64,000 nucleotides of DNA from Polynucleobacter asymbioticus QLW-P1DMWA-1. GTDB taxonomy: Bacteria; Pseudomonadota; Gammaproteobacteria; Burkholderiales; Burkholderiaceae. A program made the translations under genes and the position numbers. The notes beneath the pieces are model-generated. The model was not told where the DNA came from, did no database searches, and saw only the letters and a program-made list of their open reading frames with translations. The stretch is taken from the NCBI RefSeq assembly GCF_000016345.1, contig NC_009379.1:1860001-1924000 (forward strand), in the 5' to 3' direction. Of this stretch, positions 25,773 to 36,031 are shown in pieces; the stretch's first letter is position 1, and the number at the start of each line of letters is the position of its first letter.

Positions 25773-26621
25773 ATGCTGATGAGCCCGAAATCCCGGCTGT
25801 ACACGCTTGTAAAGGCATGGAAGGACAAACCCTTCCAAGAAGTACGCGACGCCTGTGGCGCGCCTTGGCTTGGCTTGAGCAGCCAAGCACTTGAAGAACA
25901 TCAATCCTGGTCGAAACGACAAGCAATCAGCCATGAACCTATTTTTAACTGCGGGGGAACAAAACTGACTGGATCATTTTTTAGGCCGCTTCTTGATAGC
26001 TCCGATATGCAATTACTGCGTTTATTTATGGAGGGTCTCGATACGATTGCCTATTGGTATCGTGCGGGGCGCTTAATACCCGGTATTTTGACCATCCCGA
26101 TTCACGCGATTTCCTCTAGCGAATATATAGATGCACTGAGTGATTTAATTTTGAATTCTCGACTACCAGTAGGTCTGGTTGCACTAGGGATTCCATCCAT
26201 TCCAAATACCGATGAAGCAAAGGCATGCAAAGAAGGTTTATTACGTTTGAGACGTCTCGGTGTATTACTTCACCTTTTAAATTTTAAAGGAACGGTAGAG
26301 CAATTGCATTGGATTGAGGAAATGCAACTAGAAGGTGTTCATATAGATATGGGCTCTTTGCGCACTGATCTGCCTTCAATTGAACTCATTACACAAATCA
26401 AAAATTCATCTCATTTACTAACAAAAATATATGCGAGCAATATTTCTCTTGTTAAAGATTTAGAAAACGCCGCTACCTTGCAATTTGATTATTGCTATGG
26501 CGGATTAATGATGCCGCCTATCAGTCGACATCAAGTACTAAAGGTCAACGATAGCCGACTTGCTAAAGCCATTTTTTCGCTGCACCCTCATCCACACCAA
26601 AACCAAAACGGAGACAAGTAA
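25773..26621 (+). CDS. Degenerate EAL-domain protein (BvgR-like position)
   Basis: A 282-aa cytoplasmic protein with features of an EAL (c-di-GMP phosphodiesterase) fold. EPIFNCGGTKLTGSFFRP at residues 55-72 aligns with the opening QPI...G...G.EALLR of EAL domains, and LLHLLNFKGTVEQL and VHIDMGSLRTDL resemble later strands. The E-A-L tripeptide is replaced by SFF and I see no DDFG-type motif, so it is probably non-catalytic and perhaps a c-di-GMP or protein-binding regulator. It is one base from the response regulator gene. In Bordetella the EAL protein BvgR is encoded next to bvgAS and acts in the same circuit, which is the closest precedent I know. Confidence 0.6.
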   Translation: MLMSPKSRLYTLVKAWKDKPFQEVRDACGAPWLGLSSQALEEHQSWSKRQAISHEPIFNCGGTKLTGSFFRPLLDSSDMQLLRLFMEGLDTIAYWYRAGRLIPGILTIPIHAISSSEYIDALSDLILNSRLPVGLVALGIPSIPNTDEAKACKEGLLRLRRLGVLLHLLNFKGTVEQLHWIEEMQLEGVHIDMGSLRTDLPSIELITQIKNSSHLLTKIYASNISLVKDLENAATLQFDYCYGGLMMPPISRHQVLKVNDSRLAKAIFSLHPHPHQNQNGDK

Positions 26622-27244
26622 TGAGAAAACGCGTGATGTTGGTAGATGACCATCCAGCAATGCTGATGGCACTCAAAAGTATGTTGCAAGACCAGTTGTT
26701 ATTTGAAATAGCGGGGCAAGCCCAGAACGGCGAAGAATGCCTTAGATCCATCAAAGAAGTAAATCCAAATATGGTCATTTTAGATTTAGATATGCCCAAG
26801 ACTGATGGGTTTGATGTTATTCGTCGCATTGGATTGATGTATCCAGATATTCGCATGCTTGTTTTATCCAGCTTAGATGAGGCCGTCTATGGCGGAAGAG
26901 TTCGTTCACTAGGCGCCCATGGCTTCGTAAATAAAACTGCCGGGGCTGACGTTATCTTGGCAGCCTGCGTAGCCATTTCTCAAGGTTATAACTTTTTTAC
27001 CCATGGCAAAAATGGCAACAGCTCGCTAACAGATAACGATAAGCTAGCCTTAATCTCAGACCGAGAGCTACAAGTCATGAAATATCTTGGCAAAGGCAAT
27101 ACCAATCAGCAAATTTCAGATCTGTTGCATATCAGCAATAAAACGGTTGCTACATATAAAACAAGGGTCTTTGACAAGCTTGGCATTAATAATATTGCTG
27201 ATTTAATTCTGTTCTGCAGAATAAATAACATTATCGAAAGTTAA
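26621..27244 (+). CDS. NarL/BvgA-family response regulator
   Basis: A 207-aa transcription factor. The receiver domain (about 1-120) has the acidic pair D9/D10 in MLVDDHP, the likely phosphoacceptor D55 in ILDLDMPKTDGFD, the switch serine in LVLSSLDEA, and K105-region VNKTAG. A GerE/LuxR-type helix-turn-helix occupies about 140-200, with ISDRELQVMKYLGKGNTNQQISDLLHIS and NKTVATYKTRVFDKLGI (adjacent segments). Its ATG shares one base with the preceding stop, and the kinase gene follows after 7 bp. It is the DNA-binding output of the cassette. Confidence 0.92.
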   Translation: MRKRVMLVDDHPAMLMALKSMLQDQLLFEIAGQAQNGEECLRSIKEVNPNMVILDLDMPKTDGFDVIRRIGLMYPDIRMLVLSSLDEAVYGGRVRSLGAHGFVNKTAGADVILAACVAISQGYNFFTHGKNGNSSLTDNDKLALISDRELQVMKYLGKGNTNQQISDLLHISNKTVATYKTRVFDKLGINNIADLILFCRINNIIES

Positions 27245-27251
27245 TCCCGGG

Positions 27252-29672
27252 ATGCATCGATTCATAGTTTATGGAGGTTTTCTGATTGGCTTGTTATTAA
27301 GTGGAACAGTTCTCGCACAATCTTTAAGTCCCGAGGAGCAAGCATGGATCGATGCACACCCTGTTGTACGCTTTAGTATTCATGAAAAATATACCTCTTA
27401 CCTTGAAACCAATACAAATTCTGGTGAGTCAGGTGTATTTCATGCTCTGATAAAAAAACTGAGTCAATTTACCAATCAAGAATTTATACCAATCTGGCGT
27501 AAGACTGACTCAGAGGGCTTGCATCAATTAGCCAAAGGGGATGTTGATTTCATTATTGATCCTCCACACTTAAATGGAGATCACTCATTTGGAACCTTAT
27601 CAGAGACCATCTTTTGGGGTCATGATGTTATTTTGACTAAACGGTCCAACCAAAATAAGGTCATCACACCCATCAATATTGCCTATTTTGATCGTGGCTA
27701 TGAGAATCCACCCTCAATTAGCAACTCCCAAAAAAGTACTTCAGTAAATATAGACAATTTAATTTTTCAACTTCTCAAAAATGAAGTCGAAGCATTAGTG
27801 CTTCCCATGCGATTAGCCCATTACGCCATCAAGCAACTAGGCAATTCAGACATCCTAGTTGATGGAATGTTCAGTAGAGAACCTTTTGAATACCGATGGC
27901 TTATTGGCAACACTGATGAGCCCTTTCACAGAATATTGAATGAGTTTATAAATAACTTAGACCCCATTGAGTCTAGACAACTTTTTGCAATTGGTTTTGA
28001 AGCTACGGAGCCCGTTAAAACCCATTGGAGATTTCTTCCATGGGTCTCCAGCTTTGGCTTATTTCTGGGGGGATCCTTTTTACTTTTGCACATGCGTAAA
28101 AGGCAAGCTATTCAGGAACAGAGGGCTCGTCTCTTGAGCTCTTCGAAAGAGGCTGCTGAAAAAGCCAATGCAGCTAAATCAGCCTTTTTGGCAACAATGA
28201 GCCATGAGATACGCACCCCCATGAATGCCATCCTAGGCGTACAAGAACTCCTCTTGAATAGCCCGCAATTCCCTAATCGAGAAAAGAGATTACTCAAAAG
28301 CGCACATGCCTCTGCTGAATCGCTTTTGGGAATACTCAATCAAGTACTTGATCTCTCAAAAATAGAAGCAGGGAAACTGACACTAAATCTAGAGCCTTGC
28401 TGTCTCAACAACATTGTTGATGATATTCATGCAGGGTATTCGGCAGTCGCAATGAAGCATGATCTCGTCTTGATCACATCGAAAGATGCAGCGATTGCTG
28501 AAGTGCTCATGATGGATGCCCTCAGACTGCGGCAAATTCTGCAAAATTTGATTAGTAACGCCATTAAATTTACTAAGCATGGAGAAATCTATTTCTCCAT
28601 TAGCGTCTTGGCAGATGATCATGCCGGCCAGTTAATTGAATTTAGGATCATTGATACTGGGGTAGGTATGGATTCTGAGGAGATAGAACTTGCTCTTCAG
28701 GCGTTTGAACAAGTACCAGGCAATAGCGAGCAGCAAAATGGTACTGGTCTTGGATTAACTATTACCAATCATTTAGTAAGCTCAATGAATAGCCAGCTGT
28801 ATTTTGAAAGCGCTCCTGGGTTTGGGAGCAATATTCATTTCTGTGTGGCATTTCCTCGCACTAGTATTGCCGTACCCCAAAACTCCTTTAAGGACAAAAA
28901 CAAAAGACTGATCAGAAAACTAGCGCCCAGGGATGCTGGAAAAGGATGCTCTCTTCATGCCTTAGTAGTGGAGGATCATGCTGCAAGCCGTCAAATTATC
29001 TCCCTGCAATTGCAGGCTTTAGGTATTGAGGTTAAGGTTTGCGATAACGCCATGACTGCACTAGAAAGGCTTTCAGAGAATCACTTTGATCTGTTATTAA
29101 CCGACCAATCCATTCCTGGGATGCAAGGTTCTGAGTTGGCCAAACATATTCGCTCGCAAGGGTATCAAGACCTCATCATCATTGGCATAACCGCCGATAT
29201 TTACGCCCTTGATTCCCGAAACCAATTTTTAGCAGCTGGGATGAATGGAGTTCTTATCAAACCAATCAGCTTGCTTAGTCTCGAGAATGAACTAACGCGC
29301 TATTTCCAGTTGCAAGAGATGGATGAAAAAAAGAAAGAGTGTGTGACTGAGTATTCTTTTGAAGCTTTTTCTAATCTACTAACAAGCAATCCAAAACAGG
29401 TTACATTCATTTTGGAAGAAATTAAAAAAGTACACCAAGCTACCATTGAAACCCTAAAAATGGGAGTAGTTGATGAAGCAGTTCTTGCTAGCCTTATTCA
29501 TAAAGTAAATGGGGGCGCCCAGTTACTTCAGGCTCGGAGTTTTATCGCAAGCTGTGAATCTATAGAAAAAAATGGTGGTGATTTATCGACAAGAATAAAT
29601 ACCTTTATTGATATTTTGGAGAGAGAAAATCAAATAATTGAAAGCTATCAAAATAGGTACGCCAATGGGTAA
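27252..29672 (+). CDS. BvgS/EvgS-type hybrid sensor histidine kinase
   Basis: An 806-aa sensor. A signal peptide (residues 1-22) precedes one periplasmic solute-binding-like domain (PEEQAWIDAHPVVRFSI is the usual BvgS/EvgS opening). One membrane helix lies near 262-280. Then come HisKA with the phospho-acceptor His near 318 (FLATMSHEIRTPMNA), the ATPase domain with NLISNAIKF and GTGLGLTITNHL, a receiver with Asp near 617 (LLLTDQSIPGMQG), and a C-terminal Hpt-like part with His near 750 (LIHKVNGGAQLL). This is the four-step phosphorelay layout of BvgS. Only one periplasmic domain is present where BvgS has two. Confidence 0.9.
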   Translation: MHRFIVYGGFLIGLLLSGTVLAQSLSPEEQAWIDAHPVVRFSIHEKYTSYLETNTNSGESGVFHALIKKLSQFTNQEFIPIWRKTDSEGLHQLAKGDVDFIIDPPHLNGDHSFGTLSETIFWGHDVILTKRSNQNKVITPINIAYFDRGYENPPSISNSQKSTSVNIDNLIFQLLKNEVEALVLPMRLAHYAIKQLGNSDILVDGMFSREPFEYRWLIGNTDEPFHRILNEFINNLDPIESRQLFAIGFEATEPVKTHWRFLPWVSSFGLFLGGSFLLLHMRKRQAIQEQRARLLSSSKEAAEKANAAKSAFLATMSHEIRTPMNAILGVQELLLNSPQFPNREKRLLKSAHASAESLLGILNQVLDLSKIEAGKLTLNLEPCCLNNIVDDIHAGYSAVAMKHDLVLITSKDAAIAEVLMMDALRLRQILQNLISNAIKFTKHGEIYFSISVLADDHAGQLIEFRIIDTGVGMDSEEIELALQAFEQVPGNSEQQNGTGLGLTITNHLVSSMNSQLYFESAPGFGSNIHFCVAFPRTSIAVPQNSFKDKNKRLIRKLAPRDAGKGCSLHALVVEDHAASRQIISLQLQALGIEVKVCDNAMTALERLSENHFDLLLTDQSIPGMQGSELAKHIRSQGYQDLIIIGITADIYALDSRNQFLAAGMNGVLIKPISLLSLENELTRYFQLQEMDEKKKECVTEYSFEAFSNLLTSNPKQVTFILEEIKKVHQATIETLKMGVVDEAVLASLIHKVNGGAQLLQARSFIASCESIEKNGGDLSTRINTFIDILERENQIIESYQNRYANG

Positions 29673-29720
29673 TTCCTAAAGAAGTTTCGACTTCTCAATT
29701 TGACGGTTTATTCTATAGGG

Positions 29721-31262
29721 ATGAGTAAGCCAATTACCCCAACTACAAACCCGCTGCTTGCCATCTTTTGGATTGCCGCCTTAATCATTCCTCTCTCGTG
29801 TTTCGCCGAGGGATCAAACCCATTCCCCATTCCCAAGGGAATTACCAATAGCCTTGAGCGCAATCAAATCCCCTTGGATGCCGTTAGTATTTCAGTCATA
29901 GAGATAGAGCCTGGCCGCCCAGGTAAGCAGGTTGCTAAAACTTTACTCAATTGGCACGCTAATGAGGCCATGAACCCCGCCTCAACTATGAAGGTTCTAA
30001 CTACCCTTTCTAGCTTGGATATTCTAGGCCCTCAATATCGTTGGCGCACCAATGTCTATACGGATGGAGTTATCCACCAAGGCACGCTCAAGGGAAATAT
30101 CTATCTTCAAGGCACTGGTGATCCTAAGCTGGTTCCAGAAGAACTAGCCAAACTCATGAAAGATCTCCAGGGCTTAGGCATTCAAAAAATTGATGGGAAT
30201 TTATTTTTTGACCGCAGTGCCTATGCTCCAAGTGTGATGGAAACCAATACTATCGATGGCGAATCTTTACGGGCCTATAACGTATCTCCTGACCCCTTGC
30301 TCTATGCCTTTAGAACCTTGTCCTTTCAGCTTGGTAAATCACGTACCGCTGACTTTATTGATTTGAGTTATTCGCCTGCGCTCTCCCAATTAAAAGTGGT
30401 TAACCAAATGCAATTGGTAGATAAGCCTTGTGATAATTGGAAAAGCAATATTCGTTTCAATTTAGATCCAGAAAATAGTAGCAATACCGATCAAGCGATT
30501 ACTGCGCAGTTTTCTGGCACATTTCCAAGTTCCTGCAAAGGGGTTAACTACAACGTAGTTGCACTGGATGCGAACACCTTCTTGACGCAAGGCTTTGCTG
30601 CGGCCTGGGAATTAGCTGGGGGCGCCTGGGCTCAAGCACCCACTGGAAAAAGTGGAAACGTTCCACTCGCCGCAAGACTTCTATTGCAGTTCGAGGGTAT
30701 CAATTTGGGAGATGATGTCCAGGATATTAATAAGTATTCAAATAATGTGATGGCACGTCAACTGTTACTTACACTCGCTTTAGAAAAAATGGGGAAGCCA
30801 GCTACGACCGCTAACGGTGATCTAGTGATTCAGAGCTGGCTCAAACAAAATAGCATGAACTTTTCTGGGCTAGTGATTGAAAATGGCTCTGGCCTTTCAC
30901 GCAATGAAGCCATTTCCGCCAATCAAATGAATCAACTACTACTGACAGCACGTAATCTTCCAATTAGCGACATCTTTTATAACAGTCTACCCATCGCTGG
31001 CACTGACGGCACTATGAGAAATCGGTTGATGACTCAACTGCGCAAGTTTTTGCATTTAAAGAAAAAACCAGAGGCACGAATTAAAACTGGATCGCTTGCC
31101 GATGTACGTGCGATTGCTGGTTATGTGATGAGTAAATCTGGAAAATTGTATGCAGTAACTTCCTTCATAAATCATCCCAACGCCTGGAAAGGCTTAGAGG
31201 CTCATGATCAATTACTTACGTGGTTGCTTGAAGACGGTCCAGAACCAAAACAAGCACGCTGA
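29721..31262 (+). CDS. dacB: D-alanyl-D-alanine carboxypeptidase/endopeptidase (PBP4, DacB)
   Basis: A periplasmic low-molecular-weight penicillin-binding protein that trims and cleaves peptidoglycan cross-links. A signal sequence ends near SCFAEG. The three active-site motifs are SxxK in NPASTMKVL (about residue 87), SxN in YSNNVMARQ and KTG in ARIKTGSLADVRAIAGYV. I choose the ATG at 29721 (after ATAGGG) over an in-frame TTG at 29700. The last 55 bp overlap the end of the convergent tsaC gene. Confidence 0.94.
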   Translation: MSKPITPTTNPLLAIFWIAALIIPLSCFAEGSNPFPIPKGITNSLERNQIPLDAVSISVIEIEPGRPGKQVAKTLLNWHANEAMNPASTMKVLTTLSSLDILGPQYRWRTNVYTDGVIHQGTLKGNIYLQGTGDPKLVPEELAKLMKDLQGLGIQKIDGNLFFDRSAYAPSVMETNTIDGESLRAYNVSPDPLLYAFRTLSFQLGKSRTADFIDLSYSPALSQLKVVNQMQLVDKPCDNWKSNIRFNLDPENSSNTDQAITAQFSGTFPSSCKGVNYNVVALDANTFLTQGFAAAWELAGGAWAQAPTGKSGNVPLAARLLLQFEGINLGDDVQDINKYSNNVMARQLLLTLALEKMGKPATTANGDLVIQSWLKQNSMNFSGLVIENGSGLSRNEAISANQMNQLLLTARNLPISDIFYNSLPIAGTDGTMRNRLMTQLRKFLHLKKKPEARIKTGSLADVRAIAGYVMSKSGKLYAVTSFINHPNAWKGLEAHDQLLTWLLEDGPEPKQAR

Positions 31263-32296
31263 AGTCGATCTCGAACGCCGTCCCACTCCTCGCCAACTGG
31301 TGGTTCAGGAAATAAAATTAAATCCCAATCCTGCTGGTCTAAGTCTCGCAGCGATCGATACAAGCGGCTCGCAAATGTAGCGCTATCACTCGGGATAACA
31401 ACCTCTTCAAAGTGTACTAATGGATACCCATCATGACTTAAGGACGATTCAGAATCCCAGACTGCAACTGCAACACGTGATTTGGTGTCTGGAAATTCAC
31501 TTAAAGCATCTAAAACGCGTCCTGATGCATACAGACGTAAAGGGGTTGTTGGAGCGTAATGCGCTTTTAAGCTGCCAGACACCTTAGGCAAGAGCTCAGT
31601 TTCGCTAAATACCTCGCCCGGCTGATAAACCCGAATTCCCGTCTTCGCCAAAATCACACTAGGCGTAATAACGCCAGGCCTCAATAGGATCGCTCTATCT
31701 CCAGAAGATAGGTCAATGATGGTCGACTCAATACCGACTTCACAATCACCACCATCTAACACCATTAAATCCAACACACCTTCAAACTCATGCCTTACAT
31801 CTGCCGCACTAGTGGGTGATACTTTTCCAAATCGGTTTGCAGAAGGCGCAACCACACCACCTTTAAATTTACGCAATAGTTCTTGCGCGATGGGGTGTGC
31901 AGGAGCACGAATGGCTACGGTATCTTGGCCCCCAGTTAATTCATTTAATACGCTTTTATCTTTTTTAAAGACCAGGGTTAGGGGGCCTGGCCAAAATGCA
32001 TTAATGAGTTTTAATGCGTCCTCAGACAAATCCCGAACCCATGGCGCCAAAACTGGAACCCAATCCACTTGTGCCTGATCAAACCTATCGGGCGCTGCTA
32101 AATGCACTATTAAGGGATGATTGGAGGGGCGACCCTTGGTACTAAAGATCTTTTTGATAGCTTCAGGATTTTTAGCATCAGCGCCTAGGCCGTAAACTGT
32201 TTCCGTTGGAAAGGCTACTAGACCACCGTCTCGTAAGCTTTGAACTGCTTCATTGATCACTACTGAAGATTGCAGTGCCGTACTATCGCTAGACAT
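31208..32296 (-). CDS. tsaC: L-threonylcarbamoyladenylate synthase, Sua5 type
   Basis: Makes threonylcarbamoyl-AMP for the t6A modification of ANN-decoding tRNAs. The YrdC domain (about 1-210) shows GGLVAFPTETVYGLGADA, FSTKGRPSNHPLIVH and VVAPSANRFGKVSPTSA. A C-terminal Sua5 domain with AHYAPTTPLRLY follows, giving 362 aa rather than the short TsaC form. It ends the purC-purE-purK-tsaC run, 2 bp from purK. Its last 55 bp are antisense to the end of dacB. Confidence 0.94.
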   Translation of the reverse strand: MSSDSTALQSSVVINEAVQSLRDGGLVAFPTETVYGLGADAKNPEAIKKIFSTKGRPSNHPLIVHLAAPDRFDQAQVDWVPVLAPWVRDLSEDALKLINAFWPGPLTLVFKKDKSVLNELTGGQDTVAIRAPAHPIAQELLRKFKGGVVAPSANRFGKVSPTSAADVRHEFEGVLDLMVLDGGDCEVGIESTIIDLSSGDRAILLRPGVITPSVILAKTGIRVYQPGEVFSETELLPKVSGSLKAHYAPTTPLRLYASGRVLDALSEFPDTKSRVAVAVWDSESSLSHDGYPLVHFEEVVIPSDSATFASRLYRSLRDLDQQDWDLILFPEPPVGEEWDGVRDRLQRACFGSGPSSSNHVSN

Positions 32297-32298
32297 TT

Positions 32299-33483
32299 CT
32301 AGGGCTCGATCCCTAATTCAACGGCGACTGCAGCGCAGTTCTTGCGAGCCTCATTTACAGCTTCACCCAAACAATTAATATGACCCATTTTTCTACCAAT
32401 GCGAGGGGCAGACTTTCCGTACAAATGCAGTTTTGCATCAGGATGAGCAAGAACCTTATTCCATGCAGGCTCCTTCGGTAAATCCTCACTGCCTTCAAAC
32501 CAAAGATCACCCAACAAATTGAGCATGGATACCGGGGCTAATTGCCGGGTATCACCCAATGGGAGGCGGGCCATGGCCCTCACTTGCTGTTCAAACTGAC
32601 TACTCACACAAGCATCCATGGTGTAGTGCCCAGAGTTATGGGGTCTTGGTGCAATCTCATTAGCAACGATATCGCCACTCTTCAAGACAAAGAACTCTAC
32701 GCAAAGGACGCCAACGTAATCAATTTTACGAATCAATGCTTTTGCAGCATCAATAATTTTTTTCTCTTGTGCAGGCTTCAGTGATGGTGCTGGCACTGTT
32801 GAAGTATGCAAAATCCCATTGCGGTGAATATTTTGCGACACTGGATAAGCGACAACCGCATCATCATAGCCGCGGACCACTAGTGCAGATACTTCAAAAT
32901 CCAATTCCATACGCTTTTCAAGCACACAAGGGACGCGCCCAAAATTATTCCATGCCACAGTCAACTCATCTTCGCTGTGAACAGTGATTTGACCTTTGCC
33001 GTCATATCCCATGCGAGCAGTTTTTAAGATGCCAGGGAATAGATTGGCTGGAACATGCGTAATATCAGCGTCATGCTCAATGACAAAGTTTGGTGCTGGG
33101 CCAATATTGGTTTCAGACTTCCAAGTAGCTAAAAATTTCTTCTCGGCAATACGATTTTGCGCCAAAGATACACAGCTACTTCTAGGAGCAACAAATACCC
33201 CCAAAGACTCTAATTCATCTAAAGCTTGGGCGGGAACATTCTCAAACTCAGTACTCACCGAGGCGCATAGGGCAGCCATCTCTTTAAGCGCTGCAGAATC
33301 TGTATAGTCCGCTTGAATAAATTTTTCTGCGATTGAGCCCGCAGGACTATCGGGACCAGGATCTAGAACGCAAACCTTGTACCCCATTGCTTGGGCAGCC
33401 TGGGTGAACATTCTTCCCAATTGACCACCACCCAATATTCCTAAATACGAACCCGGCAAAATGGGTTCCATACGATCTGCCAT
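32299..33483 (-). CDS. purK: N5-carboxyaminoimidazole ribonucleotide synthase
   Basis: An ATP-grasp enzyme that carboxylates AIR in purine synthesis. The 394-aa protein has the N-terminal LGILGGGQLGRMF motif and the ATP-grasp segments FPGILKTARMGYDGKGQ, FEVSALVVRG and CVEFFVLKSGDIVANEIAPRPHNSGHYT (the last spans two adjacent blocks). It lies 4 bp from purE, whose enzyme uses its product. Confidence 0.96.
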   Translation of the reverse strand: MADRMEPILPGSYLGILGGGQLGRMFTQAAQAMGYKVCVLDPGPDSPAGSIAEKFIQADYTDSAALKEMAALCASVSTEFENVPAQALDELESLGVFVAPRSSCVSLAQNRIAEKKFLATWKSETNIGPAPNFVIEHDADITHVPANLFPGILKTARMGYDGKGQITVHSEDELTVAWNNFGRVPCVLEKRMELDFEVSALVVRGYDDAVVAYPVSQNIHRNGILHTSTVPAPSLKPAQEKKIIDAAKALIRKIDYVGVLCVEFFVLKSGDIVANEIAPRPHNSGHYTMDACVSSQFEQQVRAMARLPLGDTRQLAPVSMLNLLGDLWFEGSEDLPKEPAWNKVLAHPDAKLHLYGKSAPRIGRKMGHINCLGEAVNEARKNCAAVAVELGIEP

Positions 33484-33487
33484 GTAA

Positions 33488-33982
33488 TTAATATCCCGGC
33501 AAATTCATAGAACGTGCTGCATCTGACTGCTTCACACGAAATTCTTCAAGACGTTTAGCCAATTCAGCATCATGCAAAGCTAAACCTGCAATGACATGTA
33601 GTGCTGCATTCGCTGCGCCAGCCTCACCAATAGCAAAGGTGGCAACTGGAATACCTTTTGGCATCTGCACAATGGAATACAAAGAATCTTCACCTCGCAA
33701 GTACTTGCTTGCGACAGGAACACCGTACACTGGCACGATCGTTTTAGAGGCTAACATCCCCGGCAGATGCGCTGCGCCACCAGCTCCAGCAATGATGGCT
33801 TGCAAACCATTAGCCTGTGCCTGCTCTGCATATACAAACATATCGTCAGGCATGCGATGTGCAGAAAGCACTTTTGCTTCATGAGCAATTCCAAATTGCT
33901 CTAGCATTTGAGCGGCATGCTGCATGGTGTCCCAATCTGAATTGGAACCCATCACTATTCCGACTAATGGCTTTTTGCTCAT
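33488..33982 (-). CDS. purE: N5-carboxyaminoimidazole ribonucleotide mutase
   Basis: A 164-aa class I PurE that converts N5-CAIR to CAIR. Seen are [26 protein letters not shown] with the catalytic His, and [15 protein letters not shown] plus [18 protein letters not shown]. It is translated just before purK. Confidence 0.97.
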   Translation of the reverse strand: MSKKPLVGIVMGSNSDWDTMQHAAQMLEQFGIAHEAKVLSAHRMPDDMFVYAEQAQANGLQAIIAGAGGAAHLPGMLASKTIVPVYGVPVASKYLRGEDSLYSIVQMPKGIPVATFAIGEAGAANAALHVIAGLALHDAELAKRLEEFRVKQSDAARSMNLPGY

Positions 33983-34022
33983 CTACCTCTCCGAATGCCT
34001 TAAATATCTTCTAAGGACTCTA

Positions 34023-34919
34023 TTATCCCTGAGTTAAACGCGCTAAGGCTTCGCGGTACTTTTGAGCCGTCTTTTCAATCACATCTGCCGGTAATTGGGG
34101 TGCCGGGGCTGTTTTAGGCCACAATTTTCCATTCACCTGCGCCGTCTCAAGCCAGTCACGTACAAATTGCTTGTCATAGGACGGGGGATTTGACCCTACA
34201 TAGTAAGTTTCGGCAGGCCAGAAACGTGAAGAGTCGGCAGTCAGAATTTCATCCATTAAGACTAGTTGACCCGCATCATCTAAGCCAAATTCAAATTTGG
34301 TATCTGCAATGATGATGCCTCTTGTGGCCGCATACTCAGAAGCCTCTTTATATAGACGAATGCTGACCTCACGAATTTGATTCGCAAGTTTCTCGCCAAT
34401 CAGTTCAATGACTTTTTCAAAAGAAATATTTTCATCGTGTTCGCCCACGTCGGCTTTTGCTGCTGGAGTAAAAATGGGTTCTGGTAATTTTTGAGCATTC
34501 TCTAAGCCAGCAGGTAATGTGATTCCACAGACCTTACCAGTTTCTTTGTAATCTTTCCAACCGCTTCCGGCCAAATAGCCACGCACAACTGCTTCCACCA
34601 AAATTGGCTTTAAACGCTTAGCAACCACTGCACGTCCTTTGACTTGCTCAACCTCATCTGCCGGCACTACAGTCGCAGGATCGATTCCAGTTAAATGATT
34701 TGGAATGACTTTTCCTAACTTATCAAACCAGAAATTGGCCATTTGATTGAGAAGAATGCCTTTTTCAGGAATGGGCTCACCCATCACAACATCAAAAGCA
34801 GATAAACGATCCGTAGTGATCATCAAGAGCTTGTCATCACCCAGTGCATAAACATCACGCACTTTGCCCTTTGAGAGCAAAGGCAGCGACTTAATAGAGG
34901 TAGCATACAAAGCAGGCAT
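34023..34919 (-). CDS. purC: SAICAR synthetase
   Basis: Joins aspartate to CAIR in purine synthesis. The 298-aa protein is of the longer PurC type, with [25 protein letters not shown] (adjacent segments), [24 protein letters not shown] and [14 protein letters not shown]. It is separated from fbaA by 7 bp and from purE by 40 bp. Confidence 0.97.
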   Translation of the reverse strand: MPALYATSIKSLPLLSKGKVRDVYALGDDKLLMITTDRLSAFDVVMGEPIPEKGILLNQMANFWFDKLGKVIPNHLTGIDPATVVPADEVEQVKGRAVVAKRLKPILVEAVVRGYLAGSGWKDYKETGKVCGITLPAGLENAQKLPEPIFTPAAKADVGEHDENISFEKVIELIGEKLANQIREVSIRLYKEASEYAATRGIIIADTKFEFGLDDAGQLVLMDEILTADSSRFWPAETYYVGSNPPSYDKQFVRDWLETAQVNGKLWPKTAPAPQLPADVIEKTAQKYREALARLTQG

Positions 34920-34926
34920 ATTTAGC

Positions 34927-35991
34927 TCACTTCACGATCTGAGCTAACTTACCACTCTTGTAGAGCTCAGCCATCTTCTCAAGAGGAATTGGCTTTATCT
35001 TGGAGGCCTGGCCAGCAGAACCAAAAGCAATAAAGCGGGCCATACACACTTGCTTTGCAGCTTCACGAGCTGGCTTTAAATAATCACGTGGATCAAACTT
35101 GCTTGGATTTTCAATAAAGTAGCGACGAATGGCGCCAGTCATCGCAAGACGAATATCGGTATCGATATTGATTTTGCGAACGCCATTCTTAATTCCCTCT
35201 TGAATCTCTTCAACTGGTACGCCATAAGTTTCTTTCATATCACCACCAAACTCACGAATTTCAGCCAATAACTCCTGAGGAACACTAGAGGAGCCATGCA
35301 TCACTAAGTGCGTATTTGGAATGCGCGCATGAATTTCTTTAATGCGATCGATTGCGAGAATATCGCCAGTGGGCTTCTTACTGAACTTATATGCGCCATG
35401 ACTTGTGCCAATTGCAATAGCCAAAGCATCGCACTGGGTTGCTTTTACAAAATCGGCTGCCTGTTCCACATCGGTTAGTAATTGCTCTCGAGTCATTTTT
35501 CCGTCGGCACCATGACCGTCTTCTTTATCACCCTGCATGGTTTCCAAGGAGCCCAATACGCCTAGTTCAGCTTCGACCGTAACCCCAATAGAGTGAGAAA
35601 ACTTCACCACCTCTTTAGACACATCTACGTTGTATTCATAACTAGCCACTGTTTTGCCATCGGCCTCGAGTGAGCCATCCATCATGACCGAGGTAAACCC
35701 ACTCTTAATTGCTGCCATACATACTGCAGGATTTTGACCGTGGTCTTGATGCATTACCACTGGAATATGAGGGTACGCCTCAACTGCAGCAGAAATTAAA
35801 TGGCGTAAAAATGCTTCGCCTGCGTATTTTCTGGCGCCAGCTGAAGCTTGCATAATGACCGGGGAATCCGCTTCATTAGCCGCTTCCATAATTGCAGTAA
35901 CCTGCTCTAAATTATTCACATTAAACGCTGGTAAGCCGTAACCATTTTCAGCGGCGTGATCTAAAAGTTGTCGTAAAGAGACTAAAGCCAT
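34927..35991 (-). CDS. fba: Class II fructose-bisphosphate aldolase
   Basis: A zinc-dependent aldolase of glycolysis/gluconeogenesis, 354 aa, close to the CbbA/FbaA type of Betaproteobacteria. Zn ligands and active-site segments are visible in [48 protein letters not shown] and [12 protein letters not shown]. It lies between pyk and purC, giving the order pgk-pyk-fba-purC on the minus strand. Confidence 0.97.
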   Translation of the reverse strand: MALVSLRQLLDHAAENGYGLPAFNVNNLEQVTAIMEAANEADSPVIMQASAGARKYAGEAFLRHLISAAVEAYPHIPVVMHQDHGQNPAVCMAAIKSGFTSVMMDGSLEADGKTVASYEYNVDVSKEVVKFSHSIGVTVEAELGVLGSLETMQGDKEDGHGADGKMTREQLLTDVEQAADFVKATQCDALAIAIGTSHGAYKFSKKPTGDILAIDRIKEIHARIPNTHLVMHGSSSVPQELLAEIREFGGDMKETYGVPVEEIQEGIKNGVRKINIDTDIRLAMTGAIRRYFIENPSKFDPRDYLKPAREAAKQVCMARFIAFGSAGQASKIKPIPLEKMAELYKSGKLAQIVK

Positions 35992-36031
35992 GATGTTTTC
36001 TTTATTAGTAGTGTTTGAATAAATAAATGCA

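Noticed and set aside
29700..29720. TTGACG and TATAGG just before dacB as a promoter
   Set aside because: The spacing is far too short for a -35/-10 pair; TTG is only an alternative start codon.
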